DNA from: Blumeriella jaapii
Lineage: Eukaryota; Ascomycota; Leotiomycetes; Helotiales; Drepanopezizaceae
NCBI GenBank assembly: GCA_009599575.1
Contig: VWND01000089.1
Location: 153,386 to 217,385 of the forward strand
Direction of reading: 5' to 3'
Length of the DNA: 64,000 nucleotides
This document shows, one piece after another, positions 46,149-57,028 of the stretch; positions within the stretch are counted from its first letter, which is position 1; every line of letters starts with the position of its first letter. The position numbers were made by a program, and so were the translations under genes. The notes below the pieces were generated by a model, which saw nothing but the letters and a program-made list of their open reading frames with translations, was not told the DNA's origin and ran no database searches.

Positions 46149-47588
46149 TCATTCACCGTCGTCAACGACACCGTCCTCCTCTGCGTCAAATGCCTCTGAA
46201 TCGCGAAGATCGGAAGCTCCAGAGGACGAGTCGCTGTCTCTCAAGTCTCCAGCACCAGAGGCCTCGCCGCGGTCTTCCTCAATCTCGGGGCGAGGGTCAA
46301 TCTCGGCCATGCCACTGGGTTCCGAGAAGCCAACCGTCTTCGCAGAGCTCGCAGGCTTGCTCACTTCCTCGAGGACGTCTCCGCGCCATGGCTGGCACTC
46401 CTTGACTTCTGCTCCGCATCGTAGACACAGCCAGCCGTCGCCATCTTCCGCCTCCAGTCTGCCGGCCAAGCAAACGAAGCAATAGATGCACCCGCAAGGA
46501 ATGGTCTCGTAGGGATTCGTGACATCCGTCTGAGCGGACCCGATGATCCCAGATGCGCCAGATGCGCCAGAGGCAGCCATGACTTCGGCCTCGGACGTGG
46601 ACGTCGGATTCTGATCCTGGTAGCAGATTGCGCATGTTCGCTCTGGCAAGAAAGCAAACTCTCCGCTCTTGATCTCTGCATCATCGTCACCACCGCTACG
46701 CATAACGGACTTGGTCTTCCGCCAGGCTCTCCCAAGCCACCTTCTCCATCTACCTATGCCTACCAGAGGCAGGACAAAAAGCAGAAATTCCGTGAACGCG
46801 TGCCAGACGAGCTGCCGATTCAAGTATTCGAAAGACACTTCCCGCCGGACCTGGCTCGTTGGTGGAGCCAGGCGGAGTCTCAGGACTCTGTCCAGCAAAG
46901 TCCGATATCGCCCGTTCACAAGGAAGACCAGGAAGGAGGCAAAAGCCGCGGTGGAGTGAATTGTCGATATCGTTTCCGACACCCTCGATAGCTTTTGTAG
47001 CAGTGGGCCTGGCTGGTCGTAGCCATTGCCATTATCCACCAACCAGTCCTCCCATCTGGTCCAGGCGTACTTCCCTCCGACCGTGAACAAGCCGTACAGA
47101 GACTTCTGCCATTTCGACGGGGAGACCCAGACAGCCCCGTTGTTCCTTGCATCCGTAAACTTCAAGTTCTGCAGGGCTGCGCCGTATGTAGCATCGTGGT
47201 CCCAGACAGTGACCTTGAAAACAAGCGCGCGCAGCGCGAGCAGGATCTCCGCAGACCAGTCGTCCTGCAGATGCGACCCAAAGTACTTGAGCGCATCGCC
47301 AACCTGCGCCTTCAGCAGGTCTAGCAACTCCTCGTCCAGCAGCTCGGCATCGACCTGGCCGACCCTGAACGCCGGCCTTGTGCCCTCCCGCCCTTTGATC
47401 CCATCCCACACTGATAGTCCCGCGTGTCCGAGCCGGCTGAGGGGGGATGGAAGTCGAGACAGTTGTGCTGAGGCCTGCGAAGCTTGCTGATGCGCCGCGA
47501 CCCGAGCCTGGGCTTCAGCCTCTCGTGCGTGTCGCCTGGCTGCGAGACGCTGCTGAGCGAGAGCAAAGTCGTTGGAGGCCATGGCCAT
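46149..47588 (-). CDS. PEX2: peroxisome biogenesis RING E3 ligase Pex2
   Basis: Pex2 is one of the three RING subunits (Pex2, Pex10, Pex12) of the peroxisomal membrane ubiquitin ligase that recycles the import receptor Pex5. Single exon from the first ATG at 47588 (MAMASNDFALAQQRLAARR), 479 residues; a second ATG at 47582 is equally possible. The N-terminal Pex2/Pex12 domain includes LLDEELLDLLKAQVGDALKY, WSAEILLALRALVFKVT, KWQKSLYGLFTVGGKYAWTR and the signature EYLNRQLVWHAFTEFLLFVL. The C3HC4-type RING starts near residue 318 (CAICYQD) and continues after a Ser/Gly/Ala-rich insert with IPCGCIYCFVCLAGRL and WLCLRCG. The C-terminal 80 residues are acidic and Ser/Asp-rich with a GASDLRDSE-type repeat. 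Strong match. Confidence 0.92.
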   Translation of the reverse strand: MAMASNDFALAQQRLAARRHAREAEAQARVAAHQQASQASAQLSRLPSPLSRLGHAGLSVWDGIKGREGTRPAFRVGQVDAELLDEELLDLLKAQVGDALKYFGSHLQDDWSAEILLALRALVFKVTVWDHDATYGAALQNLKFTDARNNGAVWVSPSKWQKSLYGLFTVGGKYAWTRWEDWLVDNGNGYDQPGPLLQKLSRVSETISTIHSTAAFASFLVFLVNGRYRTLLDRVLRLRLAPPTSQVRREVSFEYLNRQLVWHAFTEFLLFVLPLVGIGRWRRWLGRAWRKTKSVMRSGGDDDAEIKSGEFAFLPERTCAICYQDQNPTSTSEAEVMAASGASGASGIIGSAQTDVTNPYETIPCGCIYCFVCLAGRLEAEDGDGWLCLRCGAEVKECQPWRGDVLEEVSKPASSAKTVGFSEPSGMAEIDPRPEIEEDRGEASGAGDLRDSDSSSGASDLRDSEAFDAEEDGVVDDGE

Positions 47589-48099
47589 GGCCGTCGCATT
47601 GGAGTCTGTCGTCCTTGCGGTCTTTGCTGTTGATTTGGGGCCTCTTGCGCGTTCATGGCGTGAGGTTGTGCTGGCTTGCTGGCGCACTGTGGAAGGGCCG
47701 AGGCTGAAGCTAAACCGCTAGCCGACATCTTGCTGCTAAATAACGTCGCCCCGATAGCCACAGACTTTGTTTGGATGCCATCAAAACCGCTTTCGAACAG
47801 TGAGTTACAGTGAATTAGAAACGAAACATCTATGGCATTTAACGCAGTACCTAGTTACAGTGAATTGGAAACGAAACATCTATGGCATTTAATGCAATAC
47901 CTACCTAGGTAGGTATTTACAGTCACTTCGGCTCACCCTTTTCCCTGTACTTCCCTTCGCTTAGTGTTCACAGTCTCACTTCGAACATACCACCTCTCCA
48001 CAGACCTACTTATCGTCTATTTACTATTCTAACACTGAATACACGTTCTTCAAAGCTTCATCCGAGTAACACATTCTCCTTAAAGAACTTCCAAAACAA
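47589..48099. other. intergenic between PEX2 and the MDR gene
   Basis: Contains the 50-bp duplication listed separately and a TACCTACCTAGGTAGGTA motif at 47899-47916. No gene recognised. Confidence 0.5.
47804..47903 (+). repeat. 50-bp tandem duplication
   Basis: Two head-to-tail copies starting GTTACAGTGAATT at 47804 and 47854. They differ at only a few positions, and the clear differences are transitions (A/G and C/T). Confidence 0.9.
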
Positions 48100-49441
48100 T
48101 CATGAGATAGTAAGAACCACCTTCCCCCGGACTCTCATGCTTTGCATAGCTTCAATAGCTTTCCTCCACGCCTCTCTCTCGTCGAATATACCTTTCAGCA
48201 CCTCCAACTCCGAAGGCTTCAACTCATTCCGATCGATCAATGCCGCGATTTGCTGCAGATACTCGCTCTTCTGGGCGAGGGAGATGCACGCGTAGCGTGG
48301 GCCCCAGATGTAGCCTTTGATGAAGCGTAGGACTTGTTTTGGGTTGGTGAGGTATGTGATGGGGCCTCCGAGTATGCGGACGTCGCTTTTGTCACCAACT
48401 ATGGTTAGGTAGGCCCCGTGTGGGTGCAGGATTTGTTCCTGTAGATAGGTGTCTTAGTTGGTAGCAGAAAATTTGAGGGCTTTTGGAAAGAGGTAGATAG
48501 CGAGGACGGGGACAGGTCGACTCAGAGAGCTCATTTCCCCGAAAATCAGTGGACCAATGCTTTGCAAAAATCCGAGAGTGCAGCAGAGAAAATAAGCGTC
48601 AAAGAGAAATCTGCCTACATAGAAAGGAATGAGCTCAGTGCCACCGACACAGTCGATCAGTAAATCATATTCGAGACTCGAAAGAAGGACTTCGGAGACA
48701 GACTGAGTGGTATAGTCAATCACGGAATCTGCACCAAGCGATTGCACGTATGAACTATTCTTCCCAGAGCATATCGCTGTAACATGGCAGTCGTAGACGA
48801 CTTTGGCGACTGTAACAGTCAGTCCATGCACTTGAAGATCTATAAGGAGTGTCTCCGGACCACAACTCAGACTCACGTTGAACGAGCCAAGACCCCGTTC
48901 CTCCAGATGCGCCCCGGATGACCACTCTTCTCCGAGCAGTCGACGGGGACGGGAGCCATTCGAGGCAGGCATACGCGGTGAGAGCAACCAAAGGAATAGA
49001 AGCGGCTTGCTCATGGGTCAACGCCGTCGGCTTTTTGGCCACGGGATCGGAAGCTGGATTAATACTGATGTATTCACTAAAGGTTCCTTGCCCGAACTGG
49101 ATAGAAAATATCAGCAGAATCCAAGGAACAGTGGGTAGGTAATTACTCACAATGTGGAACAGCAGTCCGAATACCTCGTCTCCTTTTGCCCATCCTTTGA
49201 CATCCTTCCCGACTGATACTATCGTCCCGGAATAGTCCTTTCCCATGCCCTTGTCGCCCGCGACTACAGCAACCATTCCATTTCGCCATAGTTGTATATC
49301 ACATGGATTGATGGACGCTGCATGGACTTGGATCAGAAGTTCATTTGCGGAAAGAGGTAGAACGGTCTTCTCAACAACTCTTGGATCGGAACCCGGAGTC
49401 CCGTGGAATCGAAGAGCTTTGCTGGTTTCCGGATACCCCAT
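48100..49441 (-). CDS. MDR-family (zinc-free) quinone-oxidoreductase-like enzyme
   Basis: Medium-chain dehydrogenase/reductase of the quinone oxidoreductase or RTN4IP1-like type; NADPH-dependent reduction of an unknown substrate. ATG at 49441 (MGYPETSKALRFHG). Exons: 49151-49441, 48877-49096, 48619-48809 and 48100-48438; 346 residues. Introns are 54, 67 and 180 nt, all GT-AG and in consistent phase; the first is a multiple of three without a stop. Motifs: VHAASINPCDIQLWRNG, GKDYSGTIVSVGKDVKGWAK, HEQAASIPLVALTAYACLEW, the nucleotide-binding GASGGTGSWLVQLAK, GADSVIDYTT, YDLLIDCVGG and HGAYLTIVGDKSDVRILGG. No zinc-binding Cys set is visible. It shares a 202-bp promoter with the importin gene. 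Confidence 0.85.
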
Positions 49442-49643
49442 TGTACGCCGGTATCAAGAGCGTTCGATTCGTGATACTGAATGTCGAGGGGGGCGGGGAG
49501 TGTGTGTATTTATGTATAACCCCACCCCTGGCCTCAAGCGAGGCTGCGGAACGGACCACAGCGCCGCTACCGATACTTTTTCCCCTCCACAACAAACAAA
49601 ACACTGACATCGCCGCGCTCGACATCTGGGAATAGCCTTAGCC
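49442..49643. promoter_or_regulatory. divergent promoter, MDR gene and KAP120-type gene
   Basis: Only 202 bp separate the two ATGs. A CGATACTTTTTCCCC lies at 49566-49580. No further site identified. Confidence 0.5.
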
Positions 49644-52600
49644 ATGGCATTTTCTATCGAAGTACCTGGAGAGGCCGTGCCACTTTCACCCAAGCAGGTA
49701 TACTTGGCTCTGGAGTCTGCAGGCTCTTCGCAGCAGCTAAAGATCCAAACCGGAACACAACAACTCCAGGCTTGGGAGACACAACAAGGCTACTACGCTC
49801 TTCTGCAGGTGCGTTGATCTTGTCGCTACAAAATCTTTCGATCCTCAGCTAATGTGGAATGTAGGCAATCTACCTCGACAAATCATTGCCCTCTGAGGTT
49901 AGGTATCTCGCGATTATCCAACTAAAGAATGGAATCGATAAGTACTGGCGGAAAACCGCGACCAACGCAATATCTGCAGACGAGAAATCCCAAATCCGGG
50001 CGACTTTACTCGAAGGCGGAATCCAAGAGCCGGAGAATAACCTGGCTTTGCAAAATGCTCTGGTCGTAGCAAAAATCGTTCGGATCGATTATCCCCAAGA
50101 ATGGCCAGATGTTCTCACAAGTCTGATCAAGATTTTGCGGGATACAAGCCAATCAAGTCAAATGAGCCTGCGGCGAGGGCTGTTAATATTGCTCCAGGTT
50201 GTTAAAGAGCTGTCTACGGCACGATGCGAACTGCACAGACGCGGTTACAATCGGTGACACCTGAGATCGTCTTCTTACTGAGTGAAATATACACGCAAAA
50301 GGTCGGCTTGTGGGTGGCTTTCCTGAACGGAAACGGCGAGAACGAGGGCGGGGCAATGGATGCTATGGAAAGCAGTTTATACGCAATCAAGATCCTTCGA
50401 CGGCTGTTGATCTCTGGATACGAATACCCCAATCACTCGACAGAGGTGCAGCAATTATGGGAACATTCTCAGATGCAATTTGGCCAATTTCTCGACATGG
50501 TCTCTCGCGAGCCGCCGCTCCTCGTATCCCCCGCGAAGGATTTGGTAGAGAAGCATTTGGTTCAGTTCTCGAAGCTCCACACTCAAATGGCTGTAGACCA
50601 TCCCGCGGCGTTTGCTCTCTTGCCAAGATCCATTGAGCTGGTCCAATCATACTGGGGCTTGGTGGCTAAATTCGGAGAGTCGTACGGTTCCGAAACGCAA
50701 GATTTCAGTGCCAAAACTCTGCGAACAGATGAAGAAATGAAAGTCCAGAGACCGGTCATGGAGAAACTCTGTGTTAAAGGGCTCAATATTCTACGCGCGT
50801 GTTGTAAGATGGTCTTCAGCCCTTCCCAATCGTTCAAGTATCGGACACCCGAAATCAAACAAGAACAACAAGAAGGCGTTGCCCTAGTCAAGTCTCAATT
50901 ACTGACCGATGCTCTGGTCGGGCAGATGGCGAGCATCATCGTCACAAAGTTCTTTGTGTTCCGTCAGGTCGATCTCCAGGCATGGGAGGAAGACGAGGAC
51001 GAATGGGAAATCAGAGAAGAGGGTGGTGGCGACACATGGGAATTCGAGGTTCGGCCGTGTGCCGAGAAGCTGTTCATGGATCTGGTGATCAATTACAAAC
51101 ACCTACTGGTTGAGCCTCTTCTTTCGTTCTTCCAGTCTGTCGCAGGTACCGGTCAAAGCTCGGTGGTCACAAAAGATGCCGTCTATACGGCGATGGGGCT
51201 TTCTGCCCCAGTCATTCACCAAAGCTTCGACTTTGATTCCTTCTTGACATCGACCTTGGTTAATGATGTGCAGCAAACCGGGCCCGGTTACAAGGTTTTG
51301 CGCCGACGGATCGCTATCCTGCTTGGGCAGTGGATCACAATTCAAATCTCTGTGGCAAATAGACCATTAGTCTATCAAATCTTTCAGCATCTACTGAAAG
51401 CCGAAGACGACACAAACGACCACGTTGTCCGAATCACAGCTGCGCGGCAGTTCAAGGTGGTTGTCGATGACTTTAGCTTCGACAGTGAGAAGTTCGTCCC
51501 GTATGCTCCAGACATCTTGAACAGAACGATGGCATTGCTACAAGAAGTCGAGAACACGGAAACCAAGATGGCAATACTAGACACAATCAGAATGATTGCC
51601 GTCCGGTTGGAAAGCCACATCTCGCCTTTTGCAGACCAGATCGTGGCCATGCTCCCAGGCCTTTGGGAGGCTTCAGGTGAAGAGCATTTGCTCAAACAGG
51701 CTATTCTGACCCTCATGTCCACTCTTGTTACTGCTCTGAAAGAGCAAGCTCAGAGATACCATGCCATGATACTGCCCTTGATCCAGCGAGCCGTCGAACC
51801 CGGCTCGGAGATGCAAATTTATCTGATGGAAGAGGCTCTTGATCTGTGGGTTGTGGTCTTGGCCCAGACCCCGGCTCCCGCGACCCCCGAAGTCCTTTCC
51901 TTGGTCGACTCGGCATTCCCCTTGCTTGAGATCGGCTCGGATAATCTGCGCAGTGTCCTCAACATCATCGACGCATACATCCTTCTTGCTCCGGAGGCAA
52001 TGCTGGGTGATCAAGCCAGAACCCTCGTCCTCTCCCACATGACCAACCTCCTGGGCGTGACGAAGAGAGACCTGGCTGGCCTTGTCACCACCATCGTCGA
52101 GAACATGATCCGAGCTGCCGAGAAGCTCGGAGGTGCCAATGGAGTGATACAGATCGCCAGAGACCTCCACGAGTGTGGGTATAGCAAGCAAATCTTCGCC
52201 GGTCTCCGTGATGCGTGGGAAGCACACGAAACCACAGGACCCGGACGGAGATATCCCAAACTCGACGATGTCGTAGAGACCGATTATTTCACCATCCTGG
52301 CTCGCCTCGCCCTAGCCGACCCGACCGTTCTGGTCACAATCATGGGTTCGATTGGAAACGCCAACGACGTCTGGGAATGGCTCAGTAAGGAATGGTTCCG
52401 TCACTTTGACAGCATGGCCAACCCGGACCGCCAGAAACTCTCCTGCCTCGCCCTCACCCGCCTGCTGGAACTGCAGCCTCCGATGACACCTGTGGTTCTC
52501 ACGCGTCTGCAAGACTACTTCGCCATGTGGACCTCAGTCATCTCTGAGATGATTGGCGGTCGGGACGATGGCGGCGACAATCTGATCTGGCTGACGTCCG

Positions 52601-52839
52601 AAGGCAATGAGTACGAAGGGCCGGAAGACGTACGGAGGCGTCTGCACAGCGCCGAGGACCCGGTGCACACGATCAACACGTTCGCATTTGTGAAGGATCG
52701 GCTCGGCACGGTTGTCAATGCTTGTGGCGGAGAGGACGTGTTCCAGAGGGACTGGGCGGTCAACGTCGATAAGGATGTGTTGGCGGCCTTCCAATCTCTG
52801 GGGACGACGGATGCCAACCAGGTGTTTTGGAAGGTCTAG
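49644..52839 (+). CDS. KAP120: importin-beta family Kap120 homologue, apparent frameshift
   Basis: Karyopherin of the importin-11/Kap120 type, carrying cargo through nuclear pores; yeast Kap120 also acts in 60S export. ATG at 49644 (MAFSIEVPGEAVPLSPKQVY). Intron 49809-49864, then LAIIQLKNGIDKYWRKTA and NALVVAKIVRIDYPQEWPDV, the typical importin-beta N-terminal domain. HEAT-repeat helices continue to the stop at 52837-52839 (about 1045 residues). At about 50220 the frame changes: VVKELSTA in one frame continues as RMRTAQTRLQSV in the frame one base back. No stop or lost motif lies between, so one base seems to be missing. A 41 nt intron ending CACAG at 50231 would also restore frame but would remove conserved residues. 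Family call strong; integrity uncertain. Confidence 0.85.
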
Positions 52840-53741
52840 GAGATGAGTTTTTGAGGAAGTACTATAGATACCCAGAGCAATGCTAGTGTTATCCGTTCTC
52901 GTCTCCTGGCAGTGTATTCTCCCCGTGCTGAAACATCGAGCGACTCTGAAGCAGTATGGGCCCATAGGTGGCAGTCCGCTAGACTCTCCATTGGTCCACT
53001 GCCGTGTTGAGTGTCTCGCCCTCCAGCCAGCATCTTCCACAGCCGAACCAGCACCGCTTATCCTCGAACTCCAGCAACCACAACGGAGGCCACACACACA
53101 CACCGCACCGCACCGCACCAACACAGAGAGACATAGCCGGGAGCTGAATCCCCTCTCCGGCCGCGTCTCCGAGCCAGTCCCTCCCTCTTTGGGCCCTTCG
53201 ACGCCAGCCCTTTCCTCGCCCATCCACAGTCTCCTCTTCTTCCACCCTTCCCTCCCTTCCCTTCCCTTCCTTTCTTTCCGCTCGCTCCGTCCCACGCCCA
53301 TGCTGCGCCGGCCGGCTAGGGTAAGCACGGAATCGGGATTCTGGATCCGGCTTGCTGTGTCGACGGATGCGAAATCTCTGGCGTGGCGTGGCTCGGCTCC
53401 TGGCGTGGCGTGGCGTGGCCTGGCGAGGCGAGGCGAGGCCTGGCTCGGCAGGTCGGCCAATCAGCGGCGTTGGTTTGGGAGGGCTTGGCACGTGCGTTTG
53501 TTTACTCGGAGCTGGCGCCGCTGGGGCTAGGCGAGTAGTGAGGTTAGGTGGGGTGGGGTTGGGCTGGGTTGGGTTGGGTTGTTGGGCTTGGGTTCAATGA
53601 CGGTGAGGATGGTAGGGAGGTTGGGGTAGGGTGAGGTGAGTTAGAGGTAAGGTGTGGTTTTTTTTATGAGGCTTAGGTTGTTGTTGTTGTTATTGTTGTT
53701 GTTGTTGTTGTTGCACATCTGTGGTCAGTTGGATGCTTTTT

Positions 53742-53804
<63 letters not shown>

Positions 53805-55336
53805 GGGATTGTGTGGTGGGAGGTTCGTCTGCTGGTTGTGTGGATGGTGAGGGTGAATGGGTGCATGGGTGGATTGGCTTGGACTTCGACCCATGGGTAG
53901 GAGAACAGATCAAGGGGCTGCGTGGCTGGCTGTCGACAGGCAAGCAAGGCACTACTATCACTACTGCTGCTGCTGCTGCTGCTGCTAATAAGAGTCCCCA
54001 GTCCACTCCGCAAGATACATGCCATCATCTCGGGGGGAAACCCCACCCCGGCGGCACGATAAGAAAGAAGCAAGCATGCTCCAGATCTCGCCCTCGAAGC
54101 CACCCACTCCCGTTCGTCCCCGAGCCGGCCCGAAACGCCTCCGCAGAACAGAGCGCCATGCCCTGAACAGAAGACGAGAAGTCGGAGATGCATCTCGATG
54201 CAAGGGAAGAAGGAGAAGCGGGGTTCGGAGGGAAACGAGAGGGAGATGGTTGAGTCCCGAAGGAGACCCAGAGCCCTGAGCTGAGCTCGGAAAGTGTCGG
54301 TGTCGGGGTCGGTCTCTATCTCTCTCCCTTCTGGACGGCTCTCTCTCATGGAACTGGATCGTGTAGCTTGAGCACTCCACGCCACCCGGCCGCGGAGAGA
54401 CGTCGGCTGGTCCTGGAACCGGACGTCGAGATGCCTGGCTGGCGGCGGCGACGGGCTAGCGGAGGTGCTGGAGCTGGGTGTCGGTGTTTTCCACACTGTC
54501 GGTCATTCTCTCCCTGGATAGGGCATAGGGGAGTGGAGGTATTACTCCCAGCTCCGCGATCGTTCCCGTGTGTTCTTAGTTTGCGGTTTGTCTGTTTCTC
54601 TTTGTCGGGAGTTGAGACGCTACGAGGTAAGATAAGGTGGGCACAGAAGAGTGGTAGGACGTATGTGCAAGAGATCCGAGACTGTATATCACAGAAGAAC
54701 TAGTGACAAGCGATCCGGGCGGGGAAATGGGGGTGAAGATCTATCGAGGTGCCAAGTAAGTCGAGATTGGAGGTCCGAGGAGCAAACCGCGGGGTGGGCC
54801 GGTGGGAAACGGCTTGGGCACGACGGCGATGAATGGGAGGCGGAGTTATTTACAGTGCGGATGCAATGGATTGGGTAGGTAGCATGTAGGTAGGGTGTGT
54901 AAGCGTTCTTCCTCCAACTCATTCTTTCCGAAAATCAAAGACGTGTGGTAAGAGCACTAAAGCTAAGGGATTTAGAAATGCGCTCTCAACAGGCGGCCCA
55001 AACATTGCTGATGACTGATCTAGCAACGCAGTGTGATTATCCACGGAGAAACCTCGCTCAAGAAGTCATGTTATTCATTGCTTTTAATGTTTTGTCAGTC
55101 TGTAGGAGTCATATAGGCCAGCCAGTTTAAAATCCCCCCAAAGTCGCGCGCCCCAACGAAAATGTACATCAACAATTTCCTTCCTTTATCCGCTGACCCA
55201 GACACCGTCATGATCGGTCCCAAATTGAGACCTCATGCGAGGGCGTGAGTATACTTTCGTTTAGGGCAGCCGCCACAACAACATCAAAATCCTCACACTA
55301 GACCCCTCCCTACCTCTGACGCCGGTCCTGTGCGCC
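52840..55336. other. long simple-repeat-rich intergenic region
   Basis: Holds GGCGTGGC/GGCGAGGC runs at about 53380-53450, GGGTTGGGTTGG runs at 53555-53600, a TTG run at 53679-53712, the AG microsatellite at 53743-53799 and a GCT run at 53964-53986. Open stretches here are all low complexity. No gene or RNA supported. Confidence 0.45.
53743..53799 (+). repeat. AG dinucleotide microsatellite
   Basis: About 28 uninterrupted AG units. Confidence 0.95.
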
Positions 55337-57028
55337 CTAATATCGCACCTGTCGCTCGTGCTGTTCTTTGCACTGGCCGTACATGTGCTGCTGTCTGCTG
55401 CTGCTGCTGCTGCTGTGCTGCGAAGATAGAACCATCTGCATCTGCACACCCGCGTCGCTAAACCTCCGACCTTGGGCATCGTCCATGCTTGCAGAAGACA
55501 GCGCGGCGATCAGCGTCCCGGACTCATCCTCATACAAGCTCTGCCCGGCGCTCCCATCGTCGGACCAGGACCGCTGTTCGTACGCGACGGAATCGCGATC
55601 ATTCGGCAAGGTGCGGCGGCGCGGGTGCTGCCCGTCCAACAACCTTGTCATCGTCTGCTTCTCGCTGTGAATCTCGGCCCATTTGCTGCGCACGGCTTCC
55701 GTCGACCACCTTTGCTTGCTGCCGTGCTTGCGCATGTCTTTGGCGATCTGAGACCATTGCTCGGATTTGTGCTCTTGCTGGTGCTCTTGGTGAGAGAGGA
55801 TCAAGGCTGTCTCCTGTGTCTCATGTCAGCACGACCATGGGAGAAGCAGCGAGCCACGCTAGCTCTTCATACCTCTCAGCCGTCCAGAAGACGAGCCTGT
55901 CCAGCAGTCTCCTCTTTCGCATCTGCAAGGCCGCTGTTTGAACCGGTTTGTCCTTGAAGGCCTCATTGTACTTGGCCACGATCTCCTTCCACGGGGCATT
56001 GTCGCGCACCGACATCCGCAGAAGCAATCGCTCTTCCTCAGTGACATCGTTGCAGGCAATAAGCTGTTCATACTGCTCGAGGGAGCTCTTTCTCTTGAGA
56101 CTCTTCTTCTCGCTCTTGGAAGAGGTCGGCGAGCTTTCTCGGCTGACATGGCGTCGGTCGGGCATGCTATGCCGGCGAACTTGTGTGTAGCTTAGGAAGT
56201 AACCTTGATAGCACTGTCCACCGTCCGATGTCGTTGCCGATCTGTGGGTAGCGGGGTTTGGGGCGATGAGGACGGGTGAACTTGCAGGGTTAGGCGCAAT
56301 GCGAACCGATGTTTTGCGGTTTCGGTACGTAGAAGCAGATTCATTCGGGACAGGAGTCTCGTTGCGCGTGTAGTCACCATTGCCATAGCCTCCAGCAGAC
56401 TGCACGGCAGGGCTGGAGTCGAATCTTGGAGAGGAGTTAGATGTCCTAGTCGAACTGAGCGTTGCCGAGACACTGAGAAGGCCGTAGTCTGATATTCCGG
56501 AGGTTAGTAGGGGATCGTTTCAGAGCGTCTAGCGATTCAACCGCGAGACATCGGAAGAAGGGTCACTCTTACACGGCGATGGACACGCGATAGGCGAGCC
56601 AGGAGGAAAGAAATCCGCTGCTAGAAAAGGAGGATAACCAGAGCACTCTTGGTACTTCATCGGCGAATTGTCGTTCGACACGTACATGTCGTCGGGACTA
56701 GCCAGATGACTCAAGGGAAAGGCATTGGGCGACAGGAGGAGATCAGGATTTCTCATCATAAGGCCATCCTTCATCGGTAAGGGCGAAGCATCGTGTATTG
56801 ATACGGGTGAGATGAAGGATGAGTCGTACTGTAGAGGGATGTTGAACGAGGAGACCTACGCCAAATAATTAGACCTGTTGCCATCACGCGGGTAGCGTTT
56901 AGCCAATAACGTCGTCCCACCGTACTCACAGCACTATAGGGAGCCCATCCGGGTGACTGTGCCTGTCCCGGGTTGAGGATATAGAGGGTTTCGTCTAGTG
57001 ACTGAGTAGTTTGATGTGTTCTTGTCAT
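55337..57028 (-). CDS. Myb-like DNA-binding protein with a frame break
   Basis: Probable nuclear regulator. ATG at 57028 (MTRTHQTTQSLDETLYILNP). Exons 56930-57028, 56573-56855, 55873-56488 and 55337-55813; the first two introns are 74 and 84 nt and in phase. The N-terminal half is Ser/Pro-rich and probably disordered. Two Myb/SANT-like segments follow. The first reads EERLLLRMSVRDNAPWKEIV then KPVQTAALQMRKRRLLDRLV. The second begins FWTAER and continues in the next exon as ETALILSHQEH, EQWSQIAKDM, RWSTEAVRSKWAEI. The last junction (donor at 55872, acceptor ending 55814) leaves the frame one base short; one extra G at the acceptor would restore it. The C-terminus carries a Ser run from a GCT repeat. 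Targets unknown. Confidence 0.72.

Noticed and set aside
53555..53600. Telomere-like GGGTTGG run
   Set aside because: Not the TTAGGG unit, short and internal; a simple G/T repeat.
53654..54496. Long frames around the AG and GCT microsatellites
   Set aside because: Dominated by dipeptide and homopolymer runs; no conserved segment.
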